Shown: positions 41,567 to 50,883 of the stretch, in pieces | Numbering within the stretch: the stretch's first letter is position 1 | How the letters are laid out: every line of letters starts with the position of its first letter | NCBI RefSeq assembly: GCF_015351475.1 | Contig: NZ_JADKPR010000026.1 | Location: 1-64,000 of the forward strand | Length of the DNA stretch: 64,000 nt | Direction of reading: 5' to 3' | Origin: Flavobacterium sp. HJJ | Lineage (GTDB): Bacteria > Bacteroidota > Bacteroidia > Flavobacteriales > Flavobacteriaceae | The notes under the pieces: model-generated | Seen by the model: only the letters and a program-made list of their open reading frames with translations | Told to the model about the DNA's origin: nothing | Database searches by the model: none | Made by a program: the position numbers and the translations under genes

Positions 41567-43966
41567 TTAGAACTTGTAGGTAAGGTTTGCTGCTAATTGT
41601 CTTGTAGGCATCATTGTAGCCCAGTAATCAGAAGACCAATAATCTTTGTTGGCAATGTTATTCAATTTTAAACCAATTCTGAATTTTGGTTTTTCGTAGA
41701 AAACTGTCGCATCCATTATGGTATACCCGTTTACGGTAAATGTATTAGTATCATTTGCAAAACTGTCACTTTGCGTATTTCCTCCAAAACCAAAGCCAAA
41801 TCCTTTTACTTTTCCGTCCAGTATTTTGTAGCTCAGCCAAAGGTTAGCGACATTTTTTGGTGCTGAATATGGTGTTTTCCCTTTTGAAGATCCAGATGTA
41901 AATTCGCTTTCATTGTATCCATATCCCATAATTATATGGAAACCTCTAAACGGATTAGCAATCAAATCGGCTTCAAAACCTTTGCTTCTCTGCGTACCGT
42001 CCTGTACAGAATACAAAGAGTTATTAGGGTCTGTACGTACTTTGTCTTTCACCTGAATGTCATAATAACTTAGGGTTCCGTTTAGTTTTCCGCTTAACAA
42101 TTCCAGTTTTACACCGCCTTCCAGCTGATTTGCTTCTTCCGGTTTGAATTCAATTGGTGCTGCAGGATTAGATGTTAAGCCCGCTCCAACATTACTGAAT
42201 CCGTTCATGTAGTTTCCGAAAACAGAAACTTTCTCTTTTATTATCTGATAAATTAAACCCAATTTTGGTGAAACTGCATTTTGGTTATAATTGGCAATTT
42301 TATTTTCGTTGTGATCCCAGCGGACACTCGCCATTCCAATTAATTTATCGGTAAAATTCACAACATCGGATACATAAGCGCTTGTTGTTCTTAGATCTCT
42401 ATTGTTTACAGTACTTGGAGCCGGCATAGTTGCAATCATCTGTTTATATTTTTCCATATTGATGAATGGAGCGCTGCCGTTTATTGGTGTCAAAGGATTT
42501 CCCGCAGATGCATCATAGGAGTTAATCGTCCATCTGTTGTCATTGGTGCTGATATAAGTATAATCTAATCCAAGTAAAAGACGGTTTTTGATGTTTCCAA
42601 TATTGAAAGTTCCAACAAAATTCTGCTGCAGCTGGCTGGTTTTGAAAACACTGTTGATATTCATTAATCTGCGCTGTAACAAAGGCTTTGTTGCTGCTGA
42701 AGCTGGTGTATTTATCAGCAGAAACAAATAATTGGCTTTATTATCTGTAAATGCATTAGAAAAATTAGTCTGTGAAATCCATTGATCCGATAATTTGTAA
42801 GCTGCTCTCGCAAAAACATTGGTATTTTTAGCTTCGGATTGTAAATCGTCTGTGGTGTATGATTTTTTAAAATCAAAATTCAAATCATTAAAGCTTTTGT
42901 ATCCAGATGTTACTGGATTTAAATTTCCTAAACCAATGTAGCTGGCATTTCGGCTTCCGTTGTACATTTCTACGTCAAAATCAAAAGTCAAGCGGTCACT
43001 TACTTTATATTGAAATGAAGGAGCAATGATAAAGGTTTTGCTTTTGCCATAATCCTGCCATGTTTTTTGGTTGTCCAAAGCAGCATTTATTCTGAAAAGC
43101 ATTGTTTTATCATCGTTAAGAGCCGTATTAAAATCAATGGTTGTACGGCTTAATGCCCAGCTTCCTGTAGTGTAGCTCACTTCTACTCTGGTAGCTTCAA
43201 AAGGTTTTTTGGTAACTCTGTTTACAAGTCCGCCATAAGTGGTTAATGCAGAGCCAAATAAAGTAGCTGACGGCCCTTTGATAACTTCAATGCTTTCTAA
43301 GTTAACCGGATCACTCATCGTTACCCAGTTAGTGTTCATTCCGTTACGGATAGAACCTGCCGCCGATGCACCGCTAAAACCTCGCATTCTTAAACTTAAT
43401 CCAACACCTCCTGAACCCACACTTTGAGTAACATTGCTCAATCCGGGAGCTGTACTGAGTGCGCTTCTAAAGTCAACTGCGATTTGTTCCTGAAAAAGTT
43501 CTTTTGGAACAACGGTGTAAACCTGCGGATTTTCAAGATTGCTGATAGGAAGTCTTGACACATATTCACTTTTCTTTTCGGCAAATTTCTTAGCAGCCGA
43601 AACTACAACAACTTCATTTAACTGTTTTAATGAAGTCTCCAGCTGAAAGTCAGCGGTTGTTACTTCATTGGTAGTTACAATTATTTCCTTGATTGAGGGC
43701 TGATGCTGCACCGTATTTATTTGAAGCTGATATTTCCCTGTTGGAACCTTATTAAAAATATAATTTCCATTCGCATCAGAAGTTGTTGATTTTTTTAATT
43801 CCTGTATGGTAATGGTAACAGCTTCTCCAACTTTATCGTCGGATGTAGTTACTGTTCCTCTGATTGTTCCGATATTTTGCTGTGCAAATGTATTTGTAGA
43901 AGCAAGAATAAGAAGCAGAATAATTATTTTGAATAAGGGCAGTAATGATTTTTTGATAATAATCAT
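41567..43966 (-). CDS. TonB-dependent receptor with CarboxypepD-like N-terminal domain
   Basis: This 799-residue outer-membrane receptor has a signal peptide (ending FAQQ), a CarboxypepD-regulatory-like domain (about 33-115, IRGTVTTSDDKVGEAVTI), a plug (about 125-260) and a barrel ending LTYKF. It heads an operon with a PepSY reductase and a Fes-like esterase, so a ferric siderophore is the likely cargo. It is divergent from the AraC regulator, which probably controls it. It is similar to the receptors ending at 56297, 58752 and 62818. Confidence 0.92.
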   Translation of the reverse strand: MIIIKKSLLPLFKIIILLLILASTNTFAQQNIGTIRGTVTTSDDKVGEAVTITIQELKKSTTSDANGNYIFNKVPTGKYQLQINTVQHQPSIKEIIVTTNEVTTADFQLETSLKQLNEVVVVSAAKKFAEKKSEYVSRLPISNLENPQVYTVVPKELFQEQIAVDFRSALSTAPGLSNVTQSVGSGGVGLSLRMRGFSGASAAGSIRNGMNTNWVTMSDPVNLESIEVIKGPSATLFGSALTTYGGLVNRVTKKPFEATRVEVSYTTGSWALSRTTIDFNTALNDDKTMLFRINAALDNQKTWQDYGKSKTFIIAPSFQYKVSDRLTFDFDVEMYNGSRNASYIGLGNLNPVTSGYKSFNDLNFDFKKSYTTDDLQSEAKNTNVFARAAYKLSDQWISQTNFSNAFTDNKANYLFLLINTPASAATKPLLQRRLMNINSVFKTSQLQQNFVGTFNIGNIKNRLLLGLDYTYISTNDNRWTINSYDASAGNPLTPINGSAPFINMEKYKQMIATMPAPSTVNNRDLRTTSAYVSDVVNFTDKLIGMASVRWDHNENKIANYNQNAVSPKLGLIYQIIKEKVSVFGNYMNGFSNVGAGLTSNPAAPIEFKPEEANQLEGGVKLELLSGKLNGTLSYYDIQVKDKVRTDPNNSLYSVQDGTQRSKGFEADLIANPFRGFHIIMGYGYNESEFTSGSSKGKTPYSAPKNVANLWLSYKILDGKVKGFGFGFGGNTQSDSFANDTNTFTVNGYTIMDATVFYEKPKFRIGLKLNNIANKDYWSSDYWATMMPTRQLAANLTYKF

Positions 43967-43976
43967 GATTATTGTT

Positions 43977-44016
43977 ATTTAGATTAATTAAAAATTAATA
44001 ATTTTACGCAAAAGTA
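43977..44016 (-). promoter_or_regulatory. Promoter and operator of the receptor-PepSY-esterase operon
   Basis: A perfect -7 box (TACTTTTG on the minus strand, 44009-44016) is followed in the leader by TTATTTAGATTAATTAAAA (43977-43995), the shared operator motif. The divergent AraC gene starts at 44077. Confidence 0.6.
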
Positions 44017-44076
44017 GTTTGTTAATGAAAACATAATTAACGCAATCAGTATTAATAGTAACGCAAAACGGATTTT

Positions 44077-45072
44077 ATGAAAACAGAGATGAGAAGTGAA
44101 ATATTTGAAGGGAACTCGGTTGTGATAAATGACCCGATTCAGTTCAATAAAGAGCATCTTGTCGAGAAGAAAATTGACTACAATCACAAAGGAGTCAGCG
44201 GAATTATTACCGATATTATGCTCAACGGAATTCATTTGACGATTCGGGAAATAACAATTCAGACTGAATCCTATTCTATCGAAATACAGCATGATTTTTC
44301 TTTTGTTAAACTACATATTGAAATAGAAGGAGATAATGAATACTGTCCTGAAAATCCATCTGAAAGAGGAATTTATATCCCGCATGGACATTACAATCTG
44401 TTTTATCTGCCGGTTATAAAAGGCGTTTTAAATTATCGTACTAAAAAACGTAAAACATTAGAAATTACTTTTACAGAAGACTATCTGGAACAATTATTTT
44501 ATCCCAATTTAAAAACTGCCATCCCTTTATTGGCCGATGCCATAACGAATAAAACTGCCTACACTATGTGGGATTCGAGTAAAAGTATTTCACCAAAATT
44601 GTATGTCCTAATCGAAGATATCATCCAATGCAATTATACCGGAGCAATCAAAAAAGCTTTTTTGGAATCAAAAGTAGTAGAGATACTTTCGTATTTGTTT
44701 ACTATTATAAATGAAGAAGAGAATACCAAAATCAGTGAAGATTTAAGTTCACAGGATTATCTGAAAATTGTTGCAGTAGAAAAGATTCTTAAAGAGCAGT
44801 TCAAAGAAAAGCACACGCTTGCGAGTATTGCTGCACAAGTTGGATTGAATGATTTTAAGCTGAAGAAATATTTTAAAATTGTTTATAATACTACGGTTTT
44901 TCATTATTTGGCGGAACTTCGTATGGATTATGCCAAACAATTAATAGCCGAAAAAGAGTATTCTGTCGCTTTAGTTTCAGAAGAATTAGGATATAAAAAT
45001 CCGCAGCATTTTACAGTGGCTTTCAAAAAGGTTTTTGGGTATTTGCCAAGTAAATTAAAAGCGGAACATTAG
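44077..45072 (+). CDS. PchR-like AraC-family regulator
   Basis: This 331-residue regulator has a cupin-like sensor half (about 1-220) and a C-terminal double helix-turn-helix (about 228-330) with LASIAAQVGLNDFKLKKYFK and ALVSEELGYKNPQHFTVAFKKVFGYLPSK. The pattern resembles PchR/YbtA, which activate receptor genes when the ferric siderophore is present in the cell. It is divergent from the receptor operon. Its end overlaps the end of apbE by four bases, tail to tail. Confidence 0.88.
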   Translation: MKTEMRSEIFEGNSVVINDPIQFNKEHLVEKKIDYNHKGVSGIITDIMLNGIHLTIREITIQTESYSIEIQHDFSFVKLHIEIEGDNEYCPENPSERGIYIPHGHYNLFYLPVIKGVLNYRTKKRKTLEITFTEDYLEQLFYPNLKTAIPLLADAITNKTAYTMWDSSKSISPKLYVLIEDIIQCNYTGAIKKAFLESKVVEILSYLFTIINEEENTKISEDLSSQDYLKIVAVEKILKEQFKEKHTLASIAAQVGLNDFKLKKYFKIVYNTTVFHYLAELRMDYAKQLIAEKEYSVALVSEELGYKNPQHFTVAFKKVFGYLPSKLKAEH

Positions 45073-46070
45073 AGCTTGGCTTTGATTTTTTTTATTTGGA
45101 AATTTTTTGATTTTACTACTTTGCCATTATCAGTAATCATTAGACAGCTGTAATCAGGGAATTTGTTAAGTAAAAGCAAACCTTCCTTTTGTCCTAAAAT
45201 CATCAAGGAAGTACTCAATCCATTGGCGGTTTCGGCATTTGGACCAACAACAGTAACACTGCAGAGACCGGTTACTGGATAACCAGTTGACGGATTTATA
45301 ATGTGGGAATAGCGTTTGCCGTTAAAAACAACAAATTTTTCATAAGATCCAGAAGTCGTAACCGCACCTTGTGACAGCGGAATTGCGCCTAATAATTCAT
45401 CTGGATGAAATGGATTGGTAATGCCTATTTTCCAAGGTTTTCCGTTAGGCTGTTTTCCCCATATGCTCATATCGCCGGTGCCGTTTACAATTCCTGCCTT
45501 GATTCCTTTGGCAAGCATCATTTCCTTGCATTTATTGGTGGCATAACCTTCACCGAGTGCTCCGAAACCAATTTTCATCCCTTTTAATTTTAGGAAAATG
45601 GTTGAGTTGATGCTGTCCAGAATAATATTTTTGTAACCTACTTTTTCCACCGATTTTTTAATGGCTTCCGCCGAAGGCATTTTGGTCATGGATCCGTCGA
45701 ATTTCCAGATTCTGTCCATAGCAGCGAAGCTGATATCAAAACCGCCATTGGTTATTTCTGAGAAATGAATGGCTCTTTTCGTCAGTTCAAAAACTTCTTT
45801 ATCGACTTTTACAGGCTGAATTCCGGCATTTCTGTTTACTTCGGATATTTGAGTGCTGGGTTTCCAGTCGGAGATTAGGTATTCGATTCTCGAAATTTCA
45901 GTGATTACTTCATCAATACTTTGCTCTGCTGTTAATGAATCTTTGGCAACAATTGTAATGTCAAAACGCCCGCCCATAAGCATTGTGGCTCTCTTGCGGA
46001 GGACTTGGCTGTTGACGGTCTGGATTAGAAAAAACAGTGATAATAGTGCTGTAAAGTATTTTCTTTTCAT
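45069..46070 (-). CDS. apbE: FAD:protein FMN transferase
   Basis: This 333-residue exported enzyme attaches FMN from FAD to a Ser/Thr of target proteins. It has a Sec signal (MKRKYFTALLSLFFLIQTVNSQ), MGGRFD (32-37), SEVNRNAG, GALGEGYA (170-177), NGTGDMSIWG, TSGSYEKF and HIINPSTGYP. The metal-ligand position that is Asp in the E. coli enzyme (from memory) is Asn here (N283, with T287 kept). It follows the PepSY/diflavin reductase gene, with DUF2271 upstream as a possible target. A composite repeat sits between this gene and the reductase. Confidence 0.9.
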   Translation of the reverse strand: MKRKYFTALLSLFFLIQTVNSQVLRKRATMLMGGRFDITIVAKDSLTAEQSIDEVITEISRIEYLISDWKPSTQISEVNRNAGIQPVKVDKEVFELTKRAIHFSEITNGGFDISFAAMDRIWKFDGSMTKMPSAEAIKKSVEKVGYKNIILDSINSTIFLKLKGMKIGFGALGEGYATNKCKEMMLAKGIKAGIVNGTGDMSIWGKQPNGKPWKIGITNPFHPDELLGAIPLSQGAVTTSGSYEKFVVFNGKRYSHIINPSTGYPVTGLCSVTVVGPNAETANGLSTSLMILGQKEGLLLLNKFPDYSCLMITDNGKVVKSKNFQIKKIKAKL

Positions 46071-46201
46071 AATGATTTTGTATTCTGCTTTGATTCGATT
46101 GCTCTGTTTCAGTATTTCTTTCCTTAAAGTTTGTCATTCATGGCAATATTGTGTAAAAATGAGTCAAATAAAGTTTTCAATTCTTTCGAACCCCTAATTT
46201 T

Positions 46202-46390
46202 AGACCTAACAGGTTTTTAAAACCTGTTAGGTCTAAAATACTGAATAACAATTAATTCCAAAAAAGCAAAAATGCCTGTCTTTAGCCCCGATCGAAGTGG
46301 AAATCCTTGTGGGCTGGGGTTCAGCCCACAAGATTGAAACGAAGAGCGGGACCCATGTTTCTAAAAATGCCCTATCTTTCTGCTCCAAAA
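46202..46390 (+). repeat. Composite repeat element, copy 3
   Basis: It has a palindrome (46202-46234, arm AGACCTAACAGGTTTT), AGCAAAAATGCC...TTTAGCCCCGAT, a hairpin at 46306-46332 (arm CTTGTGGGCTG) and an AGCGGGACC tail ending TTCTGCTCC. It ends directly at the stop codon of the PepSY/diflavin reductase. The gap 46071-46391 holds no gene, only this element and apbE leader sequence. Confidence 0.8.
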
Positions 46391-46391
46391 A

Positions 46392-48581
46392 TTAATAACA
46401 ATCTGTCAAAATCTGACCTTTGCTTATATAGCTGGAAAGAGTTGTATTATTTTTTGACAGACAAATTGCGTCAAGTATATTTTCGACATCAAACTGCATT
46501 TTTAGTGCTCCGCAAATCATTATCGTGCCTCCGCTATTCAATAAATCAGCAAAAAATTCTTCGTCTCTCTTGATTAAATCCATTACATAATGATGATCCT
46601 GTTCACGGGAAAATGCCAAGTTGATGTTGCTTAATTGTTGTTTTTGAATCATTTCGGAAGCAAATGCTTCGTAACGGGAAGTGATCTCGGTTTTTTGGCG
46701 GAAACCGCTATATAAATGGATTTCGGCTTTTTTCTTGTTCTGTTCAATCATTCCCAAGAAAGGAGCAATTCCGGTTCCATTTGAAATAAGAGCCACTTTT
46801 TTGGCTTTTTTAGGAAAATGAAAAGCATGGTTAGGAACTATTCTGGCTTTGATAATATCACCCGCTTTTGCGTTGTATAAAAATCCGGAACCCAAACCCG
46901 AAGGGTGTAATTTTACTGCCAATTGGATGTTTCCGTTGCTGTTTCCAATAGAGTAGAGACGTTCTCTATTGTCATTGGCGGGATAAATCGCCAATAAGTC
47001 TCCCGAGGTAAATCTGCTTCGCGTTCCAGCACGCAATGTCAGTAAAAAGGTTTGTTCATTTTCGGAAACTGTAGTTTTTTCTAACACCATTAATTTCTCT
47101 AAATCGTTCGGAATATGATTGTACAAAGATGGAGTAGTTGCCAATTGGAAACCAGTTTTGTGATTCCATTGTTTTACCCATTCGACAAATTCTTCGGTCG
47201 ATTTGTCGTTTACTGTCTGAAGATCAATGTAGCGGTGCGCCCAATCCTGATTCGAAAGCAATAGGTCAATTTGTTTGGCATAACCGCAAAAATCGGGATA
47301 TGATTGGGATCCAAAACCAATTACGGTATAGTTAATTTTTTGCTGTTGATTGTATTTATTCAAAAGTGATTCGAACTTGTCAGCATTTGACGGGGCATCG
47401 CCCAAGCCATAGGTTGATGTGAAAATTAATAAATGCTCGGCTTTTGGGTAAATAGTGTAATTATTAAGCTCTGCAATATGTGCTTTTTCTCCGCTATCAG
47501 TTAACTGCTTCAGGATTGCATTGGCAAATCGTAGGGAGCTTCCGTTTTCGGAACCGACGAGCAGAATGTATTTACTTTCTTCGGCTTTGAATTTGTTTTT
47601 GATTCGGCTTGCTCTTCTTTTGAAAGTCATTGCAAAACCAGAGTAGATAAAAAACAATATGTTTAAACTGGCAAGTCCAAGGATGAAAGCCCAAATGGCA
47701 TTGGTTCTGCCGGTATGCAGGTCAAGACTTAGATTAGATAGAAACGCAGTTGTCGGGAAAAGTTTTTCGCTTACAACGGCACCGGTAACTTGGTTGACTT
47801 CAATTTCTCTGTCTTTTAAGGTAATGATATAATATTCTTCTGGATCGTCTGAAAAAGGGAACTCTATTTTTTCAACATCGGCCAAAAGTGTACTCTTAAA
47901 TATTGAAGTTTTATTGGTAATCGGTGTTGGTTTTACGGTTTCCTGCTGTTCTTTGGAATCTGTTTTTGGAATGAAAAAATTGAATTTTTCTAATGTCAGA
48001 TAGGTTCCTGTAACTGCAATAATCAATATCGGAATCAGTGCCAATCGTCCTAATACGACGTGGTAATATTGAGCAAAATATTCTTTTACTATTTTGGAAA
48101 AAAAGTTGCGCAGGCCTCTTTGTCTTTTTAGGATAAGAACAAAGCCAGAAATGGAAATTAATACTAATATAAATGAAATAAGCCCTACGAAAAAACGCCC
48201 CGTTTCATGAAGAAACAACGAGCGGTGAAGAGCTGTAATCCATTGAATGAATTCGCTTTTCTTGATGGGTTCTCCTAATGTTTTTCCTGTCCGCGGATCG
48301 ATGTAAGCGTTGACATCATTGTCTTTTTGATCTAGCCCTTCTAAAGTTACAAATTGGTTGTGGTCAACTGTTACTTCGGTTATTTCAGGATAGTTTTTTT
48401 TGAGTATCGGTAAGGTTTCGCCGAGCGTTATTGTATCAAAATTTTCGGCTCGGTAAGAAACTGTTTTTTCCTGAATGGCATCAACCGCGAGTATGGTTCC
48501 GGTTACGGATGCTAATAGTAAAAACAACGAAGAAAACACCGCCAAGGCCAAGTGGGAGTAACGCCAGAAAGAAAGAGTCAT
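46392..48581 (-). CDS. PepSY-flavodoxin-FNR fusion reductase
   Basis: This 729-residue membrane flavoreductase has an N-terminal PepSY part with about four TM segments (about 5-320), a flavodoxin domain starting LVGSENGSSLRFA (near 335), an FAD-binding domain with RLYSIGNS (near 540) and an NADPH-binding domain with SNGTGIAPFLG (near 595). It resembles a CysJ-type diflavin reductase joined to a PepSY transmembrane module, which should carry electrons from NADPH across the inner membrane. The start MTLSFWRYSH is preferred over one 14 codons upstream. It lies in a row with DUF2271 and apbE. Confidence 0.88.
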   Translation of the reverse strand: MTLSFWRYSHLALAVFSSLFLLLASVTGTILAVDAIQEKTVSYRAENFDTITLGETLPILKKNYPEITEVTVDHNQFVTLEGLDQKDNDVNAYIDPRTGKTLGEPIKKSEFIQWITALHRSLFLHETGRFFVGLISFILVLISISGFVLILKRQRGLRNFFSKIVKEYFAQYYHVVLGRLALIPILIIAVTGTYLTLEKFNFFIPKTDSKEQQETVKPTPITNKTSIFKSTLLADVEKIEFPFSDDPEEYYIITLKDREIEVNQVTGAVVSEKLFPTTAFLSNLSLDLHTGRTNAIWAFILGLASLNILFFIYSGFAMTFKRRASRIKNKFKAEESKYILLVGSENGSSLRFANAILKQLTDSGEKAHIAELNNYTIYPKAEHLLIFTSTYGLGDAPSNADKFESLLNKYNQQQKINYTVIGFGSQSYPDFCGYAKQIDLLLSNQDWAHRYIDLQTVNDKSTEEFVEWVKQWNHKTGFQLATTPSLYNHIPNDLEKLMVLEKTTVSENEQTFLLTLRAGTRSRFTSGDLLAIYPANDNRERLYSIGNSNGNIQLAVKLHPSGLGSGFLYNAKAGDIIKARIVPNHAFHFPKKAKKVALISNGTGIAPFLGMIEQNKKKAEIHLYSGFRQKTEITSRYEAFASEMIQKQQLSNINLAFSREQDHHYVMDLIKRDEEFFADLLNSGGTIMICGALKMQFDVENILDAICLSKNNTTLSSYISKGQILTDCY

Positions 48582-48612
48582 TGATGTAATTGTGTTATTG
48601 GGATTTTGTTTA

Positions 48613-48665
48613 AAAATCTGCAAAATCTGCGTAAAAAAAGAGCACGCAGATTTTGCAGATTTTCG
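48613..48665. repeat. 19-bp inverted repeat of AATCTGC units
   Basis: AAATCTGCAAAATCTGCGT is followed after 11 bases by its exact complement. It lies between DUF2271 and the PepSY/diflavin gene and is likely a hairpin in the mRNA. The AATCTGC unit is a recurrent flavobacterial intergenic motif. Confidence 0.7.
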
Positions 48666-48675
48666 CAGATAAAAA

Positions 48676-49158
48676 TTATAATTTATTCAATCTTACATAG
48701 CGGATATATCCTTTGCCTTCGGTTTTATCAGCGATTCCTTCGGTAGTCAAAGGGATTTCAAGATCGGTTACATAATATTTTTGATCTTCGACCGCTGTTT
48801 CGAAACGAAGTTTGTATCCTTTATTGATTTTAGAATCTTCAATTTCCAGTGTTGTCATGCTGCGGTCGCCGCCTGTAACTGATGCACCGGTTTTGGCACT
48901 GATGTCTGTTGGTTTTTGAGAATAAAATTTATGCCATTCCTTTAGGGTTTTGTACCATTTTTTATCATCACCCATTACATAAAGCGTTTTGTCGTATTCA
49001 CCTTTGGCATTGATAAGAGATACCACTATATAAGCCCCTTCACCTGTATAGTTAGACATTTGAAGCATGCATTTGTATTTGCTCGTCTGCGCTGTGGCTT
49101 GGAAAGATAAAAGGAAGATGAATGCTCCCGCAAGAGCTATTTTTAGTATTGATTTCAT
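48676..49158 (-). CDS. Exported DUF2271 protein, candidate flavinylation target
   Basis: This 160-residue protein has a signal peptide ending TAQ at 24 and a single DUF2271 domain. Residues 85-95 (D85 ISAK T90 GAS V T95) resemble the ApbE attachment motif Dxx(S/T)GA(T/S), though the Asp spacing is longer and the acceptor would be S93. The neighbours (PepSY/diflavin reductase and apbE downstream) make it a candidate FMN carrier in the periplasm. A 7-bp tandem repeat lies directly before its start codon. The family's biochemical role is not established. Confidence 0.8.
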   Translation of the reverse strand: MKSILKIALAGAFIFLLSFQATAQTSKYKCMLQMSNYTGEGAYIVVSLINAKGEYDKTLYVMGDDKKWYKTLKEWHKFYSQKPTDISAKTGASVTGGDRSMTTLEIEDSKINKGYKLRFETAVEDQKYYVTDLEIPLTTEGIADKTEGKGYIRYVRLNKL

Positions 49159-49162
49159 ATTT

Positions 49163-49236
49163 AATTATGAATTATGAATTATGAATTATGAATTATGAAT
49201 TATGAATTATGAATTATGAATTATGAATTATGAATT
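49163..49236. repeat. 7-bp tandem repeat, ten units, before the DUF2271 gene
   Basis: AATTATG is repeated ten times with a partial eleventh. It begins four bases upstream of the DUF2271 ATG on the minus strand, so unit number sets the distance between the start codon and anything upstream. Confidence 0.9.
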
Positions 49237-49269
49237 TTTAGCTTAAGGCCTAAAGATTAATGCTTATTG

Positions 49270-50790
49270 CTATTTTAAAAAAGATAGATCTGCTTTGTTT
49301 TTTGTCAGTGTTTCATTTTCTTTTGCCAAGTCCAAAACACTTTCTTTAAAATCAGTTTTGATATCTTTTTTGGCACCAATAGAAAGCAGGTATTTCAAAA
49401 TGGTATCGTCTTTGGCAATCATCGCGGCACGGTGTAAAGCCGTTAATCCGTCTTTGTTTTTAGTATTGATGTCGATGTTTAAATCGGCTAATTTTTTCAA
49501 TAAAGCTAAATCATTTTTGGCTACTGCCAAATGATAAAGCGTATTTCCGTCATTTTGCGCTGCGGCCAAGTTTAAGCCTTTGTCCTGAAGCAGTTTTGCT
49601 TTAGCTGTAAAAGGATCTTGTTTTGGCGCGTTCCCGCCTTCCGGACGGCCGCCCATTCCCTGCATTGGAGCTCTGTACGATTGAATTAGGTAATAACCCA
49701 GACCATTTCCTTGTTTGTCCAGTACTTTTACATCGGCACCTTTGTCCAAAAGCATACTAACAGTTTCAGGAGTTCCTGATTTTATAGCCATTGTCAATGC
49801 AGATTCTCCATTTCCGTTCTGGAAATTTATTGTTTTTACAATCAGCAGTATTTGTTCCAATGCTGCAGAAGTTTCTCTTGACGCAGCAGCTGCCATCAAA
49901 GGAGTGTTACCTTCGTTATCGGCTTTGGCAATACTCACGCCTTTGCCCAAAAAGTAGTTAATGATATCTGCCTGTTTTGGTTTGCTGACAAGAAAATGAA
50001 ATACGTTTTCCCCAAATTTGCTTGTCGCACTAGGATTGATTTTTAAATCTTCTACTAAATATTTGTAAACTTCGATTGTATTTGTTTCTCTTCTCGAGCC
50101 CTGAGCAGCAAAAATCAGTGCATTGTCTGTAGGTTTTACTCCTTTTTCCAATAGTGTTTTTAAGAAAGGAATATTACCTGTTCTGGCTACATAATTGAAG
50201 GCGGTATTGCCGTTACTGTCTACATCTTTGAGTGACATTCCCTTGGTTGCGAAATAAGCTGAAAGTGCAAGGTCTTTGTCATAAGGAATTGCCAGCAGCA
50301 GCAGGTTTGCACCGTCCTGGTATTTTTTCATAGGTTCTACACCCGCTTTAAAAAAAGCTTCATAAACTGCAGTATTAGTTACACCACTGCTTGCAGCTGC
50401 CGTGATAGGAAATGAACTGTGGCTGTCTTCCAGATTCACATCTGCTTTTTTGGCAATAAGATATTCTATGATTTCAAGATTCCCTTTACCTGCAGCCCAA
50501 TGCAGATATATTCTGTTGTCATGAGTCGTTTTTGTAACTTCATTTCCAGGCTGTTCCAAAAGGAATTTTATAGTAGCGTTTGGTGCATCATTATTTATAG
50601 CGAGAACTACTGGGTCGAAAGACCTTGAATTTAATTCAGATGGGCTGCTGCCTTTTGCGATTTCAGCTTGAACTGTCGCTAAATCTGGTGATGTTTTCCA
50701 GAAAGACTGCTCTAAAAGCATATTTTTCTGCTGTGCACTAACGAATAATGCAGATACTAAGGCAAAAGCAATGAAAATATTTTTTTTCAT
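49270..50790 (-). CDS. Exported ankyrin-repeat protein
   Basis: This 506-residue protein has a signal peptide ending SAQ at 20 and ankyrin repeats over most of its length (for example NRIYLHWAAGKGNLEIIEYLIAK near 92-114, and DGLTALHRAAMIAKDDTILKYLL near the end). A short Gly/Pro-rich insert (near 378-390) interrupts one repeat. It should be a periplasmic binding scaffold. It heads the run ankyrin - DUF2271 - PepSY/diflavin - apbE and is preceded by the shared operator motif, so its partner is probably a protein of that redox set. Confidence 0.85.
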   Translation of the reverse strand: MKKNIFIAFALVSALFVSAQQKNMLLEQSFWKTSPDLATVQAEIAKGSSPSELNSRSFDPVVLAINNDAPNATIKFLLEQPGNEVTKTTHDNRIYLHWAAGKGNLEIIEYLIAKKADVNLEDSHSSFPITAAASSGVTNTAVYEAFFKAGVEPMKKYQDGANLLLLAIPYDKDLALSAYFATKGMSLKDVDSNGNTAFNYVARTGNIPFLKTLLEKGVKPTDNALIFAAQGSRRETNTIEVYKYLVEDLKINPSATSKFGENVFHFLVSKPKQADIINYFLGKGVSIAKADNEGNTPLMAAAASRETSAALEQILLIVKTINFQNGNGESALTMAIKSGTPETVSMLLDKGADVKVLDKQGNGLGYYLIQSYRAPMQGMGGRPEGGNAPKQDPFTAKAKLLQDKGLNLAAAQNDGNTLYHLAVAKNDLALLKKLADLNIDINTKNKDGLTALHRAAMIAKDDTILKYLLSIGAKKDIKTDFKESVLDLAKENETLTKNKADLSFLK

Positions 50791-50849
50791 AATTGTTTGT
50801 TGTTATAGGGTAGTTACGTTTGATTCTTTATTTCGTACTTAAATCGGGT

Positions 50850-50883
50850 GTTATTTAGAATAAATAAAAATAGTACAAATTTA
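50850..50883 (-). promoter_or_regulatory. Promoter and operator of the ankyrin-led operon
   Basis: A perfect -7 box (TAAATTTG on the minus strand, 50876-50883) is followed in the leader by TTATTTAGAATAAATAAAAA (50851-50870). Confidence 0.65.

Noticed and set aside
46307..46573. An 88-codon plus-strand frame across the composite repeat and the end of the PepSY/diflavin gene
   Set aside because: It runs antisense through a well-supported gene and a repeat element and resembles no protein.
49163..49236. The tandem repeat considered as a CRISPR array
   Set aside because: The unit is 7 bp with no spacers and there are no cas genes in the window.
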